Part shown: piece after piece, positions 12,125-24,527 of the stretch
How the letters are laid out: each line of letters begins with the position of its first letter
How positions within the stretch are numbered: the first letter of the stretch is position 1
Source of the DNA: Ptiloglossa arizonensis
Lineage: Eukaryota > Arthropoda > Insecta > Hymenoptera > Colletidae
Reading direction: 5' to 3'
Assembly: GCF_051014685.1 (NCBI RefSeq)
Contig: NW_027478385.1
Location: forward strand, 6,944,001-7,008,000
DNA: 64,000 nucleotides
Program-made: the position numbers and the translations under genes
The notes under the pieces: generated by a model
Seen by the model: the letters and a program-made list of their open reading frames with translations, nothing else
Told to the model about the DNA's origin: nothing
Database searches by the model: none

Positions 12125-12489
12125 GCTTAACCAGAGTGGCCTAGGGAAAAATACCCGTACCGTTGTATTCGGACGAGCTTCTACTTTCAGTTACAGTAGG
12201 AATTTTTGGGTTAGGTCAATCAGTTCGCGAGATATGGAACTTTGAAGCTAAGAAATGGTTGACAAGAAAACAAATTTTTCGCCCTCCTGCTGCTCCAATC
12301 GCTTAACAAGAATGGCCTAGGGGAAGAATACCCGTACCGTTGAAATCGGGCGAGTTTCTACTTTCAGATGCAATAGGAATTTTTGGGTTAGGTCAATCCG
12401 TTCGCGAGATATGAGAGTATGAAGCTAAGAAATGGTTGAGAAGAGAACAAATTTTTCGCAATTCTGCTGCTCCATACGCTTAACCAGAA
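10723..12489. repeat. Nested 10-monomer duplication (1767 bp), left copy
   Basis: The block from GGCCTAGGG near 10723 to about 12489 recurs immediately downstream at an offset of 1767 bp. It starts in the last part of HOR copy 3 and runs into the monomers after it. The two copies differ at only a few bases that I noticed: TTGTAATC against TTGCAATC (11462/13229) and GCAATAGG against GCAACAGG (11490/13257). Confidence 0.85.
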
Positions 12490-14256
12490 TGGCCTAGGGA
12501 AAAAATACACACACCGTTGTAATCGGGCGAGGTTCTACTTTCAAATGCAATAGGAATTTTTGGGTTAGTTCAATCCGTTCGCGAGATATGGGAGTTTGAA
12601 GACAAGAAATGGTTGAGAAGAGAACATATTTTTCGCAATTCTGCTGCTCCAAACGCTTAACCAGAATGGCCTAGGGAAAAAATACACAAACCGTTGTAAT
12701 CGGGCGAGTTTCTACTTTCAGATGCAATAGGAATTTTTGGGTTAGTTCAATCCGTTCGCGAGATATGGGAAATTGAAGCTAAGGAATGGTTGAGAAGACA
12801 ACAAATTTTTCGCACTTCTGCTGCTCCAAACGCTTAACCAGAATGGCCTAGAGAGAAAATACACGTACCGTTGTAATCGGGCGAGTTTCTACTTTCAAAT
12901 GCAATAGGAATTTTTGGGTTAGGCCAATCCGTTCGCGAGATATGGGAGTTTGAAGCTAAGAAATGGTTGAGAAGAGAACAAATTTTTCGCAATTCTGCTG
13001 CTCCAAACGCTTAACCAGAATGGCCTAGGGAAAAAATACACATACAGTTGTAATCGGGCGAGTTTCTACTTTCAGATGCAATAGGAATTTTTGGGTTAGG
13101 TCAATCCGTTCGCGACATATGGGAGTCTGAAGCTAAGAAATGGTTGAGAAGAGAACAAATTATTCGCAATTCTGCTGCTCCAAACGCTTAACCAGAGTGG
13201 CCTAGGGAAAAAATACACACACCGTTGCAATCGGGCGAGGTTCTACTTTCAAATGCAACAGGAATTTTTGGGTTATGTCAATCCGTTGCGAGATATGGGA
13301 GTTTGAAGCCAAGAAATGGTTGAGAAGGCAAATAATTTTCGCAATTCTGCTGCTCCAAACGCTTAACCAGATTGGCCTAGGTAAAAAATACACATACCGT
13401 TGTAATCGGGCGAGTTTCTACTTTCAGATGCAACAGGAATTTTTGGGTTAGGCCAATCCGTTCGCGAGATATGGGAGTTTGAAGCTAAGAACTGGTTGAG
13501 AAGACAACAAATTTTTCGCACTTCTGCTGCTCCAAACGCTTAACCAGAATGGCCCAGGGAAAAAATACACATACCGTTGTAATCGGGCGAGTATCAACTT
13601 TCAGATGCAATAGGAATTTTTGGGTTAGGTCAATCCGTTCGCGAGATATGGGACATTGAAGCTAAGAAATGGTTGAGAAGACAACAAATTTTTCGCACTT
13701 CTGCTGCTCCAAACGCTTAACCAGAATGGCTTAGGGAAAAAATACACATACCGTTGTAATCGGGCGAGTTTCTACTTTCAGATGCAATAGAAATTTTTGG
13801 GTTAGTTCAATCCGTTCGCGAGATATGGGAAATTGAAGCTAAGGAATTGTTGAGAAGACAACAAATTTTTCGCACTTCTGCTGCTCCAAACGCTTAACCA
13901 GAGTGGCCTAGGGAAAAATACCCGTACCGTTGTATTCGGACGAGCTTCTACTTTCAGTTACAGTAGGAATTTTTGGGTTAGGTCAATCAGTTCGCGAGAT
14001 ATGGAACTTTGAAGCTAAGAAATGGTTGACAAGAAAACAAATTTTTCGCCCTCCTGCTGCTCCAATCGCTTAACAAGAATGGCCTAGGGGAAGAATACCC
14101 GTACCGTTGAAATCGGGCGAGTTTCTACTTTCAGATGCAATAGGAATTTTTGGGTTAGGTCAATCCGTTCGCGAGATATGAGAGTATGAAGCTAAGAAAT
14201 GGTTGAGAAGAGAACAAATTTTTCGCAATTCTGCTGCTCCAAACGCTTAACCAGAA
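12490..14256. repeat. Nested 10-monomer duplication (1767 bp), right copy
   Basis: This is the tandem partner of 10723-12489. The left junction is visible as a switch inside one monomer: GCTCCATACGCTTAACCAGA (about 12469-12488) belongs to the monomer that ends the left copy, and the following ATACACACACCG belongs to the start of the unit. After 14256 the sequence resumes the older order (CCTAGAGAAAAAATGCACG, as near 3300). Confidence 0.85.
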
Positions 14257-14690
14257 TGGCCTAGAGAAAAAATGCACGTACCGTTGTGATCGGGCGAGTT
14301 TCTACTTTCAAATGCAATAGGAATTTTTGGGTTAGGTCTATCCGTTCGCGAGATATGGGAGTTTGATGCTAAGAAATGGTTGAGAAGAGAACAAATTTTT
14401 CGCAATTCTGCTGCTCCAAACGCTTAACCAGAAAGGCCTAAGGAAAAAATACACATACCTTTGTAATCGGGCGAGTTTCTACTTTCAAATGCAATAGGAA
14501 TTTTTGGGTTAGGTCAATCCGTTCGCGAGATATGGGAGTTTGAAGACAAGAAATGGTTGAGAAGACAACAAATTTTTCGCACTTCTGCTGCTCCAAACGC
14601 TTAACCAGAATGGCCCAGGAAAAAAATACACATACCGTTGTAATCGGGCGAGTTTCAACTTTCAGATGCAATAGGAATTTTTGGGTTAGG
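14257..14690. repeat. Right end of region A
   Basis: These two to three monomers resume the order seen near 3300 and 4700. They include the combination TTTGATGCTAAG, CCAGAAAGGCCTAAGG and GAAGACAAGAAATGG. After about 14690 the sequence switches to monomer types typical of the next domain, such as CACATACGG in place of CACATACCG and GAGAAGWCCACAAAT. Confidence 0.7.
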
Positions 14691-17600
14691 CCAATCCGTT
14701 CGCGAGATATGGGAGTTTGAAGCTAAGAAATGGTTGAGAAGAGAACAAAATTTTCGCAATTCTGCTGCTCCAAACGCTTAACCAGAATGGCCTAGAGAGA
14801 AAATACACGTACCGTTGTAATCGGGCGAGTTTCTACTTTCAAATGCAATAGGAATTTTTGGGTTAGGCCAATCCGTTCGCGAGATATGGGAGTTTGAAGC
14901 TAAGAACTGGTTGAGAAGTCCACAAATTTTTCGCACTTCTGCTGCTCCAAACGCTTAACCAGAATGGCCCAGGGAAATAATACACATACGGTTGTAATCG
15001 GGCGAGTTTCTACTTTCAGATGCAATAGGAATTTTTGGGTTAGGTCAATCCGTTCGCGACATATGGGAGTTTGAAGCTAAGAAATGGTGGAGAAGAGAAC
15101 AAATTATTCGCAATTCTGCTGCTCCAAACGCTTAACCAGAGTGGCCTAGGGAAAAAATACACACACCGTTGTAATCGGGCGAGTTTCTACTTTCAAATGC
15201 AATAGGAATTTTTGGGTTAGGTCAATCCGTTGCGAGATATGGGAGTTTGAAGACAAGAAATGGTTGAGAAGGCAAAAAATTTTCGCAATTCTGCTGCTCC
15301 AAACGCTTATCCAGAATGGCCTAGGGAAAAAATACACATACCGTTGTAATCGGGCGAGTTTCTACTTTCAGATGCAACAGGAATTTTTGGGTTAGGTCAA
15401 TCCGTTCGCGAGATATGGGAGTTTGAAGCTAAGAACTGGTTGAGAAGACCACAAATTTTTCGCACTTCTGCTGCTCCAAACGCTTAACCAGAATGACCCA
15501 GGGAAAAAATACACATACGGTTGTAATCGGGCGAGTATCAACTTTCAGATGCAATAGGAATTTTTGGGTTAGTTCAATCCGTTCGCGAGATATGGGACAT
15601 TGAAGCTAAGAAATGGTTGAGAAGACAACAAATTTTTCGCACTTCTGCTGCTCCAAACGCTTAACCAGAATGGCCCAGGGAAAAAATACACATACGGTTG
15701 TAATCGGGCGAGTATCAACTTTCAGATGCAATAGGAATTTTGGGGTTAGTTCAATCCGTTCGCGAGATATGGGACATTGAAGCTAAGAAATGGTTGAGAA
15801 GACAACAAATTTTTCGCACTTCTGCTGCTCCAAACGCTTAACCAGAATGGCCTAGGGAAAAAATACACATACCGTTGTAATCGGGCGAGTTTCTACTTTC
15901 AAATGCAATAGGAATTTTTGGGTTAGGCCAATCCGTTCGCGAGATATGGGAGTTTGAAGCTAAGAACTGGTTGAGAAGACCACAAATTTTTCGCACTTCT
16001 GCTGCTCCAAACGCTTAACCAGAATGGCCCAGGGAAAAAATACACATACGGTTGTAATCGGGCGAGTATCAACTTTCAGATGCAATAGGAATTTTTGGGT
16101 TAGTTCAATCCGTCCGCGAGATATGGGACATTGAAGCTAAGAAATGGTTGAGAAGACAACAAATTTTTCGCAATTCTGCTGCTCCAAACGCTTAACCAGA
16201 GTGGCCCAGGGAAAAAATACACACACCGTTGTAATCGGGCGAGATTCTACTTTCAAATGCAATAGGAATTTTTGGGTTAGGTCAATCCGTTGCGAGATAT
16301 GGGAGTTTGAAGACAAGAAATGGTTGAGAAGGCAAAAAATTTTCGCAATTCTTCTGCTCCAAACGCTTAACCAGAATGGCCTAGGGAAAAAATACACATA
16401 CCGTTGTAATCGGGCGAGTTTCTACTTTCAGATGCAACAGGAATTTTTGGGTTAGGTCAATCCGTTCGCGAGATATGGGAGTTTGAAGCTAAGAACTGGT
16501 TGAGAAGACCACAAATTTTTCGCAATTCTGCTGCTCCAAACGCTTAACCAGAATGGCCTAGGGAAAAAATACACATACGGTTGTAATCGGGTGAGTTTCT
16601 ACTTTCAGATTCAATAGGAATTTTTGGGTTAGGTCAATCCGTTCGCGACATATGGGAGTTTGAAGCTAAGAAATGGTTGAGAAGAGAACAAATTATTCGC
16701 AATTCTGCTGCTCCAAACGCTTAACCAGAGTGGCCTAGGGAAAAAATACACACACCGTTGTAATCGGGCGAGTTTCTACTTTCAAATGCAATAGGAATTT
16801 TTGGGTTAGGTCAATCCGTTGCGAGATATGGGGGTTTGAAGAAAAGAAATGGTTGAGAAGGCAAAAAATTTTCGCAATTCTGCTGCTCCAAACGCTTATC
16901 CAGATTGGCCTAGGGAAAAAATACACATACCGTTGTAATCGGGCGAGTTTCTACTTTCAGATGCAACAGGAATTTTTGGGTTAGGTCAATCCGTTCGCGA
17001 GATATGGGAGTTTGAAGCTAAGAACTGGTTGAGAAGACCACAAATTTTTCGCACTTCTGCTGCTCCAAACGCTTAACCAGAATGACCCAGGGAAAAAATA
17101 CACATACGGTTGTAATCGGGCGAGTATCAACTTTCAGATGCAATAGGAATTTTTGGGTTAGTTCAATCCGTTCGCGAGATATGGGACATTGAAGCTAAGA
17201 AATGGTTGAGAAGACAACAAATTTTTCGCACTTCTGCTGCTCCAAACGCTTAACCAGAATGGCCCAGGGAAAAAATACACATACGGTTGTAATCGGGCGA
17301 GTATCAACTTTCAGATGCAATAGGAATTTTGGGGTTAGTTCAATCCGTTCGCGAGATATGGGACATTGAAGCTAAGAAATGGTTGAGAAGACAACAAATT
17401 TTTCGCACTTCTGCTGCTCCAAACGCTTAACCAGAATGGCCCAGGGAAAAAATACACATACGGTTGTAATCGGGCGAGTATCAACTTTCAGATGCAATAG
17501 GAATTTTTGGGTTAGTTCAATCCGTTCGCGAGATATGGGACATTGAAGCTAAGAAATGGTTGAGAAGACAACAAATTTTTCGCACTTCTGCTGCTCCAAA

Positions 17601-17815
17601 CGCTTAACCAGAATGGCCTAGGGAAAAAATACCCATACCATTGTAATCGGGCGAGTTTCTACTTTCAGATGCAACAGGAATTTTTGGGTTAGGTCAATCC
17701 GTTGCGAGATATGGGAGTTTGAAGGCAAGAAATGGTTGAGAAGGCAAAAAATTTTCGCAATTCTGCTGCTCCAAACGCTTAACCAGAATGGCCTAGGGAA
17801 AAAATACACATACCG
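14691..17815. repeat. Region B, transitional block with 9-monomer (1589 bp) periodicity
   Basis: The rare variant CCAGAATGACCCAGGG occurs near 15488 and 17077, 1589 bp apart (9 monomers). The 63-codon minus-strand frames at 15146 and 16735 have the same spacing, and near identity extends from about 14.95 to 15.84 kb against 16.54 to 17.43 kb. Outside that stretch monomers are shuffled: several consecutive copies carry GACATTGAAGC with ACATACGG. This block lies between two well-ordered HOR domains. Confidence 0.7.
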
Positions 17816-18760
17816 TTGTAATCGGGCGAGTTTCTACTTTCAGATGCAACAGGAATTTTTGGGGTAGGTCAATCCGTTCGCGAGATATGGGAGTTTGAAG
17901 CTATGAAATGGTTGAGAAGACAACAAATTTTTCGCACTTCTGCTGCTCCAAACGCTTAACCAGAATGGCCCAGGGAAAAAATACACATACGGTTGTAATC
18001 GGGCGAGTATCAACTTTCAGATGCAACAGGAATTTTTGGGTTAGTTCAATCCGTCCGCGAGATATGGGACATTGAAGCTAAGAAATGGTTGAGAAGACAA
18101 CAAATTTTTCGCACTTCTGCTGCTCCAAACGCTTAACCAGAATGGCCCAGGGAAAAAATACACATACGGTTGTAATCGGGCGAGTATCAACTTTCAGATG
18201 CAATAGGAATTTTTGGGTTAGTTCAATCCGTTCGCGAGATATGGGACATTGAAGCTAAGAAATGGTTGAGAAGACAACAAATTTTTCGCACTTCTGCTGC
18301 TCCAAACGCTTAACCAGAATGGCCTAGGGAAAAAATACCCATACCGTTGTAATCGGGCGAGTTTCTACTTTCAGATGCAACAGGAATTTTTGGGTTAGGT
18401 CAATCCGTTCGCGAGATATGGGAGTTTGAAGCTAAGAACTGGTTGAGAAGACCACAAATTTTTCGCACTTCTGCTTCTCCAAACGCTTAACCAGAATGGC
18501 CTAGGGAAAAAATACACATACGGTTGTAATCGGGCGAGTTTCTACTTTCAGATGCAATAGGAATTTTTGGGTTAGGTCAATCCGTTCGCGACATATGGGA
18601 GTTTGAAGCTAAGAAATGGTTGAGAAGAGAACAAATTATTCGCAATTCTGCTGCTCCAAACGCTTAACCAGAGTGGCCTAGGGAAAAAATACACACACCG
18701 TTGTAATCGGGCGAGTTTCTACTTTCAAATGCAATAGGAATTTTTGGGTTAGGTCAATCC

Positions 18761-18776
18761 GTTGCGAGATATGGGA
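18761..18776 (+). other. Box-less 176-bp monomer class (GTTGCGAG), one representative
   Basis: GTTGCGAGATATGGGA here lacks one base relative to GTTCGCGAGATATGGGA, which breaks the TTCG of the CENP-B-like core and makes the monomer 176 bp. The same deletion is seen at 2321, 7273, 11518, 13285, 15229, 16289, 16818, 17701, 19290, 20349, 22117, 22646, 23705, 25119, 26710, 28124, 30246, 32368 and 34313. It is linked to GAAGGCAAAAAATTTTCGC or GAAGGCAAATAATTTTCGC and ATACACACACCG. It occurs once per unit in region A and D HORs and is absent right of about 34.4 kb. Confidence 0.8.
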
Positions 18777-20847
18777 GTTTGAAGACAAGAAATGGTTGAG
18801 AAGGCAAAAAATTTTCGCAATTCTGCTGCTCCAAACGCTTAGCCAGAATGGCCTAGGGAAAAAATACACATACCGTTGTAATCGGGCGAGTTTCTACTTT
18901 CAGATGCAACAGGAATTTTTGGGGTAGGTCAATCCGTTCGCGAGATATGGGAGTTTGAAGCTATGAAATGGTTGAGAAGACAACAAATTTTTCGCACTTC
19001 TGCTGCTCCAAACGCTTAACCAGGATGGCCCAGGGAAAAAATACACATACGGTTGTAATCGGGCGAGTATCAACTTTCAGATGCAATAGGAATTTTTGGG
19101 TTAGTTCAATCCGTTCGCGAGATATGGGACATTGAAGCTAAGAAATGGTTGAGAAGACAACAAATTTTTCGCAATTCTGCTGCTCCAAACGCTTAACCAG
19201 AATGGCCTAGGGAAAAAATACACACACCGTTGTAATCGGGCGAGTTTCTACTTTCAAATGCAATAGGAATTTTTGGGTTAGGTCAATCCGTTGCGAGATA
19301 TGGGAGTTTGAAGACAAGAAATGGTTGAGAAGGCAAAAAATTTTCGCAATTCTGCTGCTCCAAACGCTTAACCAGAATGGCCTAGGGAAAAAATACACAT
19401 ACCGTTGTAATCGGGCGAGTTTCTACTTTCAGATGCAACAGGAATTTTTGGGGTAGGTCAATCCGTTCGCGAGATATGGGAGTTTGAAGCTATGAAATGG
19501 TTGAGAAGACAACAAATTTTTCGCAATTCTGCTGCTCCAAACGCTTAACCAGGATGGCCCAGGGAAAAAATACACATACGGTTGTAATCGGGCGAGTATC
19601 AACTTTCAGATGCAATAGGAATTTTTGGGTTAGTTCAATCCGTTCGCGAGATATGGGACATTGAAGCTAAGAAATGGTTGAGAAGACAACAAATTTTTCG
19701 CAATTCTGCTGCTCCAAACGCTTAACCAGAATGGCCTAGGGAAAAAATGCCCATACCGTTGTAATCGGGCGAGTTTCTACTTTCCGATGCAACAGGAATT
19801 TTTGGGTTAGGTCAATCCGTTCGCGAGATATGGGAGTTTGAAGCTAAGAACTGGTTGAGAAGACCACAAATTTTTCGCACTTCTGCTGCTCCAAACGCTT
19901 AACCAGAATGGCCCAGGGAAAAAATACACATACGGTTGTAATCGGGCGAGTATCAACATTCAGATGCAATAGGAATTTTTGGGTTAGTTCAATCCGTTCG
20001 CGAGATATGGGACATTGAAGCTAAGAAATGGTTGGGAAGACAACAAATTTTTCGCACTTCTGCTGCTCCAAACGCTTAACCAGAATGGCCTAGGGAAAAA
20101 ATACCCATACCGTTGTAATCGGACGAGTTTCTACTTTCAGTTACAATAGGAATTTTTGGGTTAGGTCAATCCGTTCGCGACATATGGGAGTTTGAAGCTA
20201 AGAAATGGTTGAGAAGAGAACAAATTATTCGCAATTCTGCTGCTCCAAACGCTTAACCAGAGTGGCCTAGGGAAAAAATACACACACCGTTGTAATCGGG
20301 CGAGTTTCTACTTTCAATTGCAATAGGAATTTTTGGGTTAGGTCATCCGTTGCGAGATATGGGAGTTTGAAGACAAGAAATGGTTGAGAAGGCAAAAAAT
20401 TTTCGCAATTCTGCTGCTCCAAACGCTTAACCAGAATGGCCTAGGGAAAAAATACACATACCGTTGTAATCGGGCGAGTTTCTACTTTCAGATGCAACAG
20501 GAATTTTTGGGTTAGGTCAATCCGTTCGCGAGATATGGGAGTTTGAAGCTAAGAACTGGTTGAGAAGACCACAAATTTTTCGCACTTCTGCTGCTCCAAA
20601 CGCTTAACCAGAATGGCCCAGGGAAAAAATACACATACGGTTGTAATCGGGCGAGTATCAACTTTCAGATGCAATAGGAATTTTTGGGTTAGTTCAATCC
20701 GTTCGCGAGATATGGGACATTGAAGCTAAGAAATGGTTGAGAAGACAACAAATTTTTCGCACTTCTGCTGCTCCAAACGCTTAACCAGAATGGCCTAGGG
20801 AAAAAATACCCATACCGTTGTAATCGGACGAGTTTCTACTTTCAGTT

Positions 20848-20958
20848 ACAATAGGAATTTTTGGGTTAGGTCAATCCGTTCGTGAGATAAGGGACTTTGA
20901 AGCTAAGAAATGGTTGACAAGGTAACAAATTTTTCGCACTTGTGCTGCTCCAATCGCT
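20848..20958. repeat. TTACAATAGG/ACTTTGAAG/TTGACAAG monomer subfamily, one representative
   Basis: A linked set of variants travels together from one end of the window to the other: CAGTTACAATAGG, GGGACTTTGAAG, GGTTGACAAG, CCAATCGCTTAACC and often CCTAGGGGAAAAATACACGTACCG at the start of the next monomer. Examples begin near 861, 2990, 8473, 13950, 20848, 24205, 27557, 31091, 37108, 44527, 50185, 53718, 57251, 61318 and 63085. The set spans the nominal monomer boundary, so it marks an ancestral monomer type that predates the HORs. Confidence 0.8.
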
Positions 20959-21036
20959 TAACCAGAATGGCCTAGGGGAAAAATACACGTACCGTTGTAA
21001 TCGGGCGAGTTTCTACTTTCAAATGCAATAGGAATT

Positions 21037-21047
21037 TTAGGGTTAGG
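21037..21047 (+). other. TTAGGGTTAGG variant of the monomer landmark
   Basis: A T-to-A change turns AATTTTTGGGTTAGG into AATTTTAGGGTTAGG, giving 11 bases of (TTAGGG)n. It recurs at 24393, 27752, 29166, 31288 and 35355, once per HOR unit, always followed by CCCATCC. It is a derived satellite variant and not a telomere tract. Confidence 0.8.
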
Positions 21048-21171
21048 CCCATCCGTTCGCGAGATATGAGAGTTTGAAGCTAAAAAATGGTTGAGAAGAG
21101 AACAAATTTTTCGCAATTCTGCTGCTCCAAACGCTTAACCAGAATGGCCTAGGGAAAAAATACACATACCG

Positions 21172-24100
21172 TTTTAATCGGGCGAGTTTCTACTTTCAGA
21201 TGCAACAGGAATTTTTGGGGTAGGTCAATCCGTTCGCGAGATATGGGAGTTTGAAGCTATGAAATGGTTGAGAAGACAACAAATTTTTCGCACTTCTGCT
21301 GCTCCAAACGCTTAACCAGAATGGCCCAGGGAAAAAATACACATACGGTTGTAATCGGGCGAGTATCAACTTTCAGATGCAACAGGAATTTTTGGGTTAG
21401 TTCAATCCGTCCGCGAGATATGGGACATTGAAGCTAAGAAATGGTTGAGAAGACAACAAATTTTTCGCACTTCTGCTGCTCCAAACGCTTAACCAGAATG
21501 GCCCAGGGAAAAAATACACATACGGTTGTAATCGGGCGAGTATCAACTTTCAGATGCAATAGGAATTTTTGGGTTAGTTCAATCCGTTCGCGAGATATGG
21601 GACATTGAAGCTAAGAAATGGTTGAGAAGACAACAAATTTTTCGCACTTCTGCTGCTCCAAACGCTTAACCAGAATGGCCTAGGGAAAAAATACCCATAC
21701 CGTTGTAATCGGGCGAGTTTCTACTTTCAGATGCAACAGGAATTTTTGGGTTAGGTCAATCCGTTCGCGAGATATGGGAGTTTGAAGCTAAGAACTGGTT
21801 GAGAAGACCACAAATTTTTCGCACTTCTGCTTCTCCAAACGCTTAACCAGAATGGCCTAGGGAAAAAATACACATACGGTTGTAATCGGGCGAGTTTCTA
21901 CTTTCAGATGCAATAGGAATTTTTGGGTTAGGTCAATCCGTTCGCGACATATGGGAGTTTGAAGCTAAGAAATGGTTGAGAAGAGAACAAATTATTCGCA
22001 ATTCTGCTGCTCCAAACGCTTAACCAGAGTGGCCTAGGGAAAAAATACACACACCGTTGTAATCGGGCGAGTTTCTACTTTCAAATGCAATAGGAATTTT
22101 TGGGTTAGGTCAATCCGTTGCGAGATATGGGAGTTTGAAGACAAGAAATGGTTGAGAAGGCAAAAAATTTTCGCAATTCTGCTGCTCCAAACGCTTAGCC
22201 AGAATGGCCTAGGGAAAAAATACACATACCGTTGTAATCGGGCGAGTTTCTACTTTCAGATGCAACAGGAATTTTTGGGGTAGGTCAATCCGTTCGCGAG
22301 ATATGGGAGTTTGAAGCTATGAAATGGTTGAGAAGACAACAAATTTTTCGCACTTCTGCTGCTCCAAACGCTTAACCAGGATGGCCCAGGGAAAAAATAC
22401 ACATACGGTTGTAATCGGGCGAGTATCAACTTTCAGATGCAATAGGAATTTTTGGGTTAGTTCAATCCGTTCGCGAGATATGGGACATTGAAGCTAAGAA
22501 ATGGTTGAGAAGACAACAAATTTTTCGCAATTCTGCTGCTCCAAACGCTTAACCAGAATGGCCTAGGGAAAAAATACACACACCGTTGTAATCGGGCGAG
22601 TTTCTACTTTCAAATGCAATAGGAATTTTTGGGTTAGGTCAATCCGTTGCGAGATATGGGAGTTTGAAGACAAGAAATGGTTGAGAAGGCAAAAAATTTT
22701 CGCAATTCTGCTGCTCCAAACGCTTAACCAGAATGGCCTAGGGAAAAAATACACATACCGTTGTAATCGGGCGAGTTTCTACTTTCAGATGCAACAGGAA
22801 TTTTTGGGGTAGGTCAATCCGTTCGCGAGATATGGGAGTTTGAAGCTATGAAATGGTTGAGAAGACAACAAATTTTTCGCAATTCTGCTGCTCCAAACGC
22901 TTAACCAGGATGGCCCAGGGAAAAAATACACATACGGTTGTAATCGGGCGAGTATCAACTTTCAGATGCAATAGGAATTTTTGGGTTAGTTCAATCCGTT
23001 CGCGAGATATGGGACATTGAAGCTAAGAAATGGTTGAGAAGACAACAAATTTTTCGCAATTCTGCTGCTCCAAACGCTTAACCAGAATGGCCTAGGGAAA
23101 AAATGCCCATACCGTTGTAATCGGGCGAGTTTCTACTTTCCGATGCAACAGGAATTTTTGGGTTAGGTCAATCCGTTCGCGAGATATGGGAGTTTGAAGC
23201 TAAGAACTGGTTGAGAAGACCACAAATTTTTCGCACTTCTGCTGCTCCAAACGCTTAACCAGAATGGCCCAGGGAAAAAATACACATACGGTTGTAATCG
23301 GGCGAGTATCAACATTCAGATGCAATAGGAATTTTTGGGTTAGTTCAATCCGTTCGCGAGATATGGGACATTGAAGCTAAGAAATGGTTGGGAAGACAAC
23401 AAATTTTTCGCACTTCTGCTGCTCCAAACGCTTAACCAGAATGGCCTAGGGAAAAAATACCCATACCGTTGTAATCGGACGAGTTTCTACTTTCAGTTAC
23501 AATAGGAATTTTTGGGTTAGGTCAATCCGTTCGCGACATATGGGAGTTTGAAGCTAAGAAATGGTTGAGAAGAGAACAAATTATTCGCAATTCTGCTGCT
23601 CCAAACGCTTAACCAGAGTGGCCTAGGGAAAAAATACACACACCGTTGTAATCGGGCGAGTTTCTACTTTCAATTGCAATAGGAATTTTTGGGTTAGGTC
23701 ATCCGTTGCGAGATATGGGAGTTTGAAGACAAGAAATGGTTGAGAAGGCAAAAAATTTTCGCAATTCTGCTGCTCCAAACGCTTAACCAGAATGGCCTAG
23801 GGAAAAAATACACATACCGTTGTAATCGGGCGAGTTTCTACTTTCAGATGCAACAGGAATTTTTGGGTTAGGTCAATCCGTTCGCGAGATATGGGAGTTT
23901 GAAGCTAAGAACTGGTTGAGAAGACCACAAATTTTTCGCACTTCTGCTGCTCCAAACGCTTAACCAGAATGGCCCAGGGAAAAAATACACATACGGTTGT
24001 AATCGGGCGAGTATCAACTTTCAGATGCAATAGGAATTTTTGGGTTAGTTCAATCCGTTCGCGAGATATGGGACATTGAAGCTAAGAAATGGTTGAGAAG

Positions 24101-24527
24101 ACAACAAATTTTTCGCACTTCTGCTGCTCCAAACGCTTAACCAGAATGGCCTAGGGAAAAAATACCCATACCGTTGTAATCGGACGAGTTTCTACTTTCA
24201 GTTACAATAGGAATTTTTGGGTTAGGTCAATCCGTTCGTGAGATAAGGGACTTTGAAGCTAAGAAATGGTTGACAAGGTAACAAATTTTTCGCACTTGTG
24301 CTGCTCCAATCGCTTAACCAGAATGGCCTAGGGGAAAAATACACGTACCGTTGTAATCGGGCGAGTTTCTACTTTCAAATGCAATAGGAATTTTAGGGTT
24401 AGGCCCATCCGTTCGCGAGATATGAGAGTTTGAAGCTAAAAAATGGTTGAGAAGAGAACAAATTTTTCGCAATTCTGCTGCTCCAAACGCTTAACCAGAA
24501 TGGCCTAGGGAAAAAATACACATACCG
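21172..24527. repeat. Region C, 19-monomer HOR copy 2 (3356 bp)
   Basis: This is the tandem partner of the previous unit. The first junction carries CCGTTTTAATCGG (about 21168) where the usual text is CCGTTGTAATCGG, and the same variant recurs at about 24524. The match ends near 24570, where GGGTTAGG replaces GGGGTAGG and AAGAACTGG replaces ATGAAATGG. Confidence 0.88.

Larger units (their letters stand above)
17816..21171. repeat. Region C, 19-monomer HOR copy 1 (3356 bp)
   Basis: Every landmark here recurs 3356 bp later: GTTGCGAG at 18761 and 22117, also at 19290 and 22646; TTAGGGTTAGG at 21037 and 24393; and GTTCGTGAGATAAGGG near 20878 and 24234. The left edge is between about 17752 and 17820, where the match begins. 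The copies look essentially identical by eye. No genes are present. Confidence 0.88.

Noticed and set aside
16144..16455. Plus-strand open frame of 103 codons
   Set aside because: It spans about 1.75 satellite monomers and its translation is monomer sequence. It exists only because two 1-bp or 3-bp differences remove stops in this copy. There is no start context, codon bias or homology to suggest a gene.
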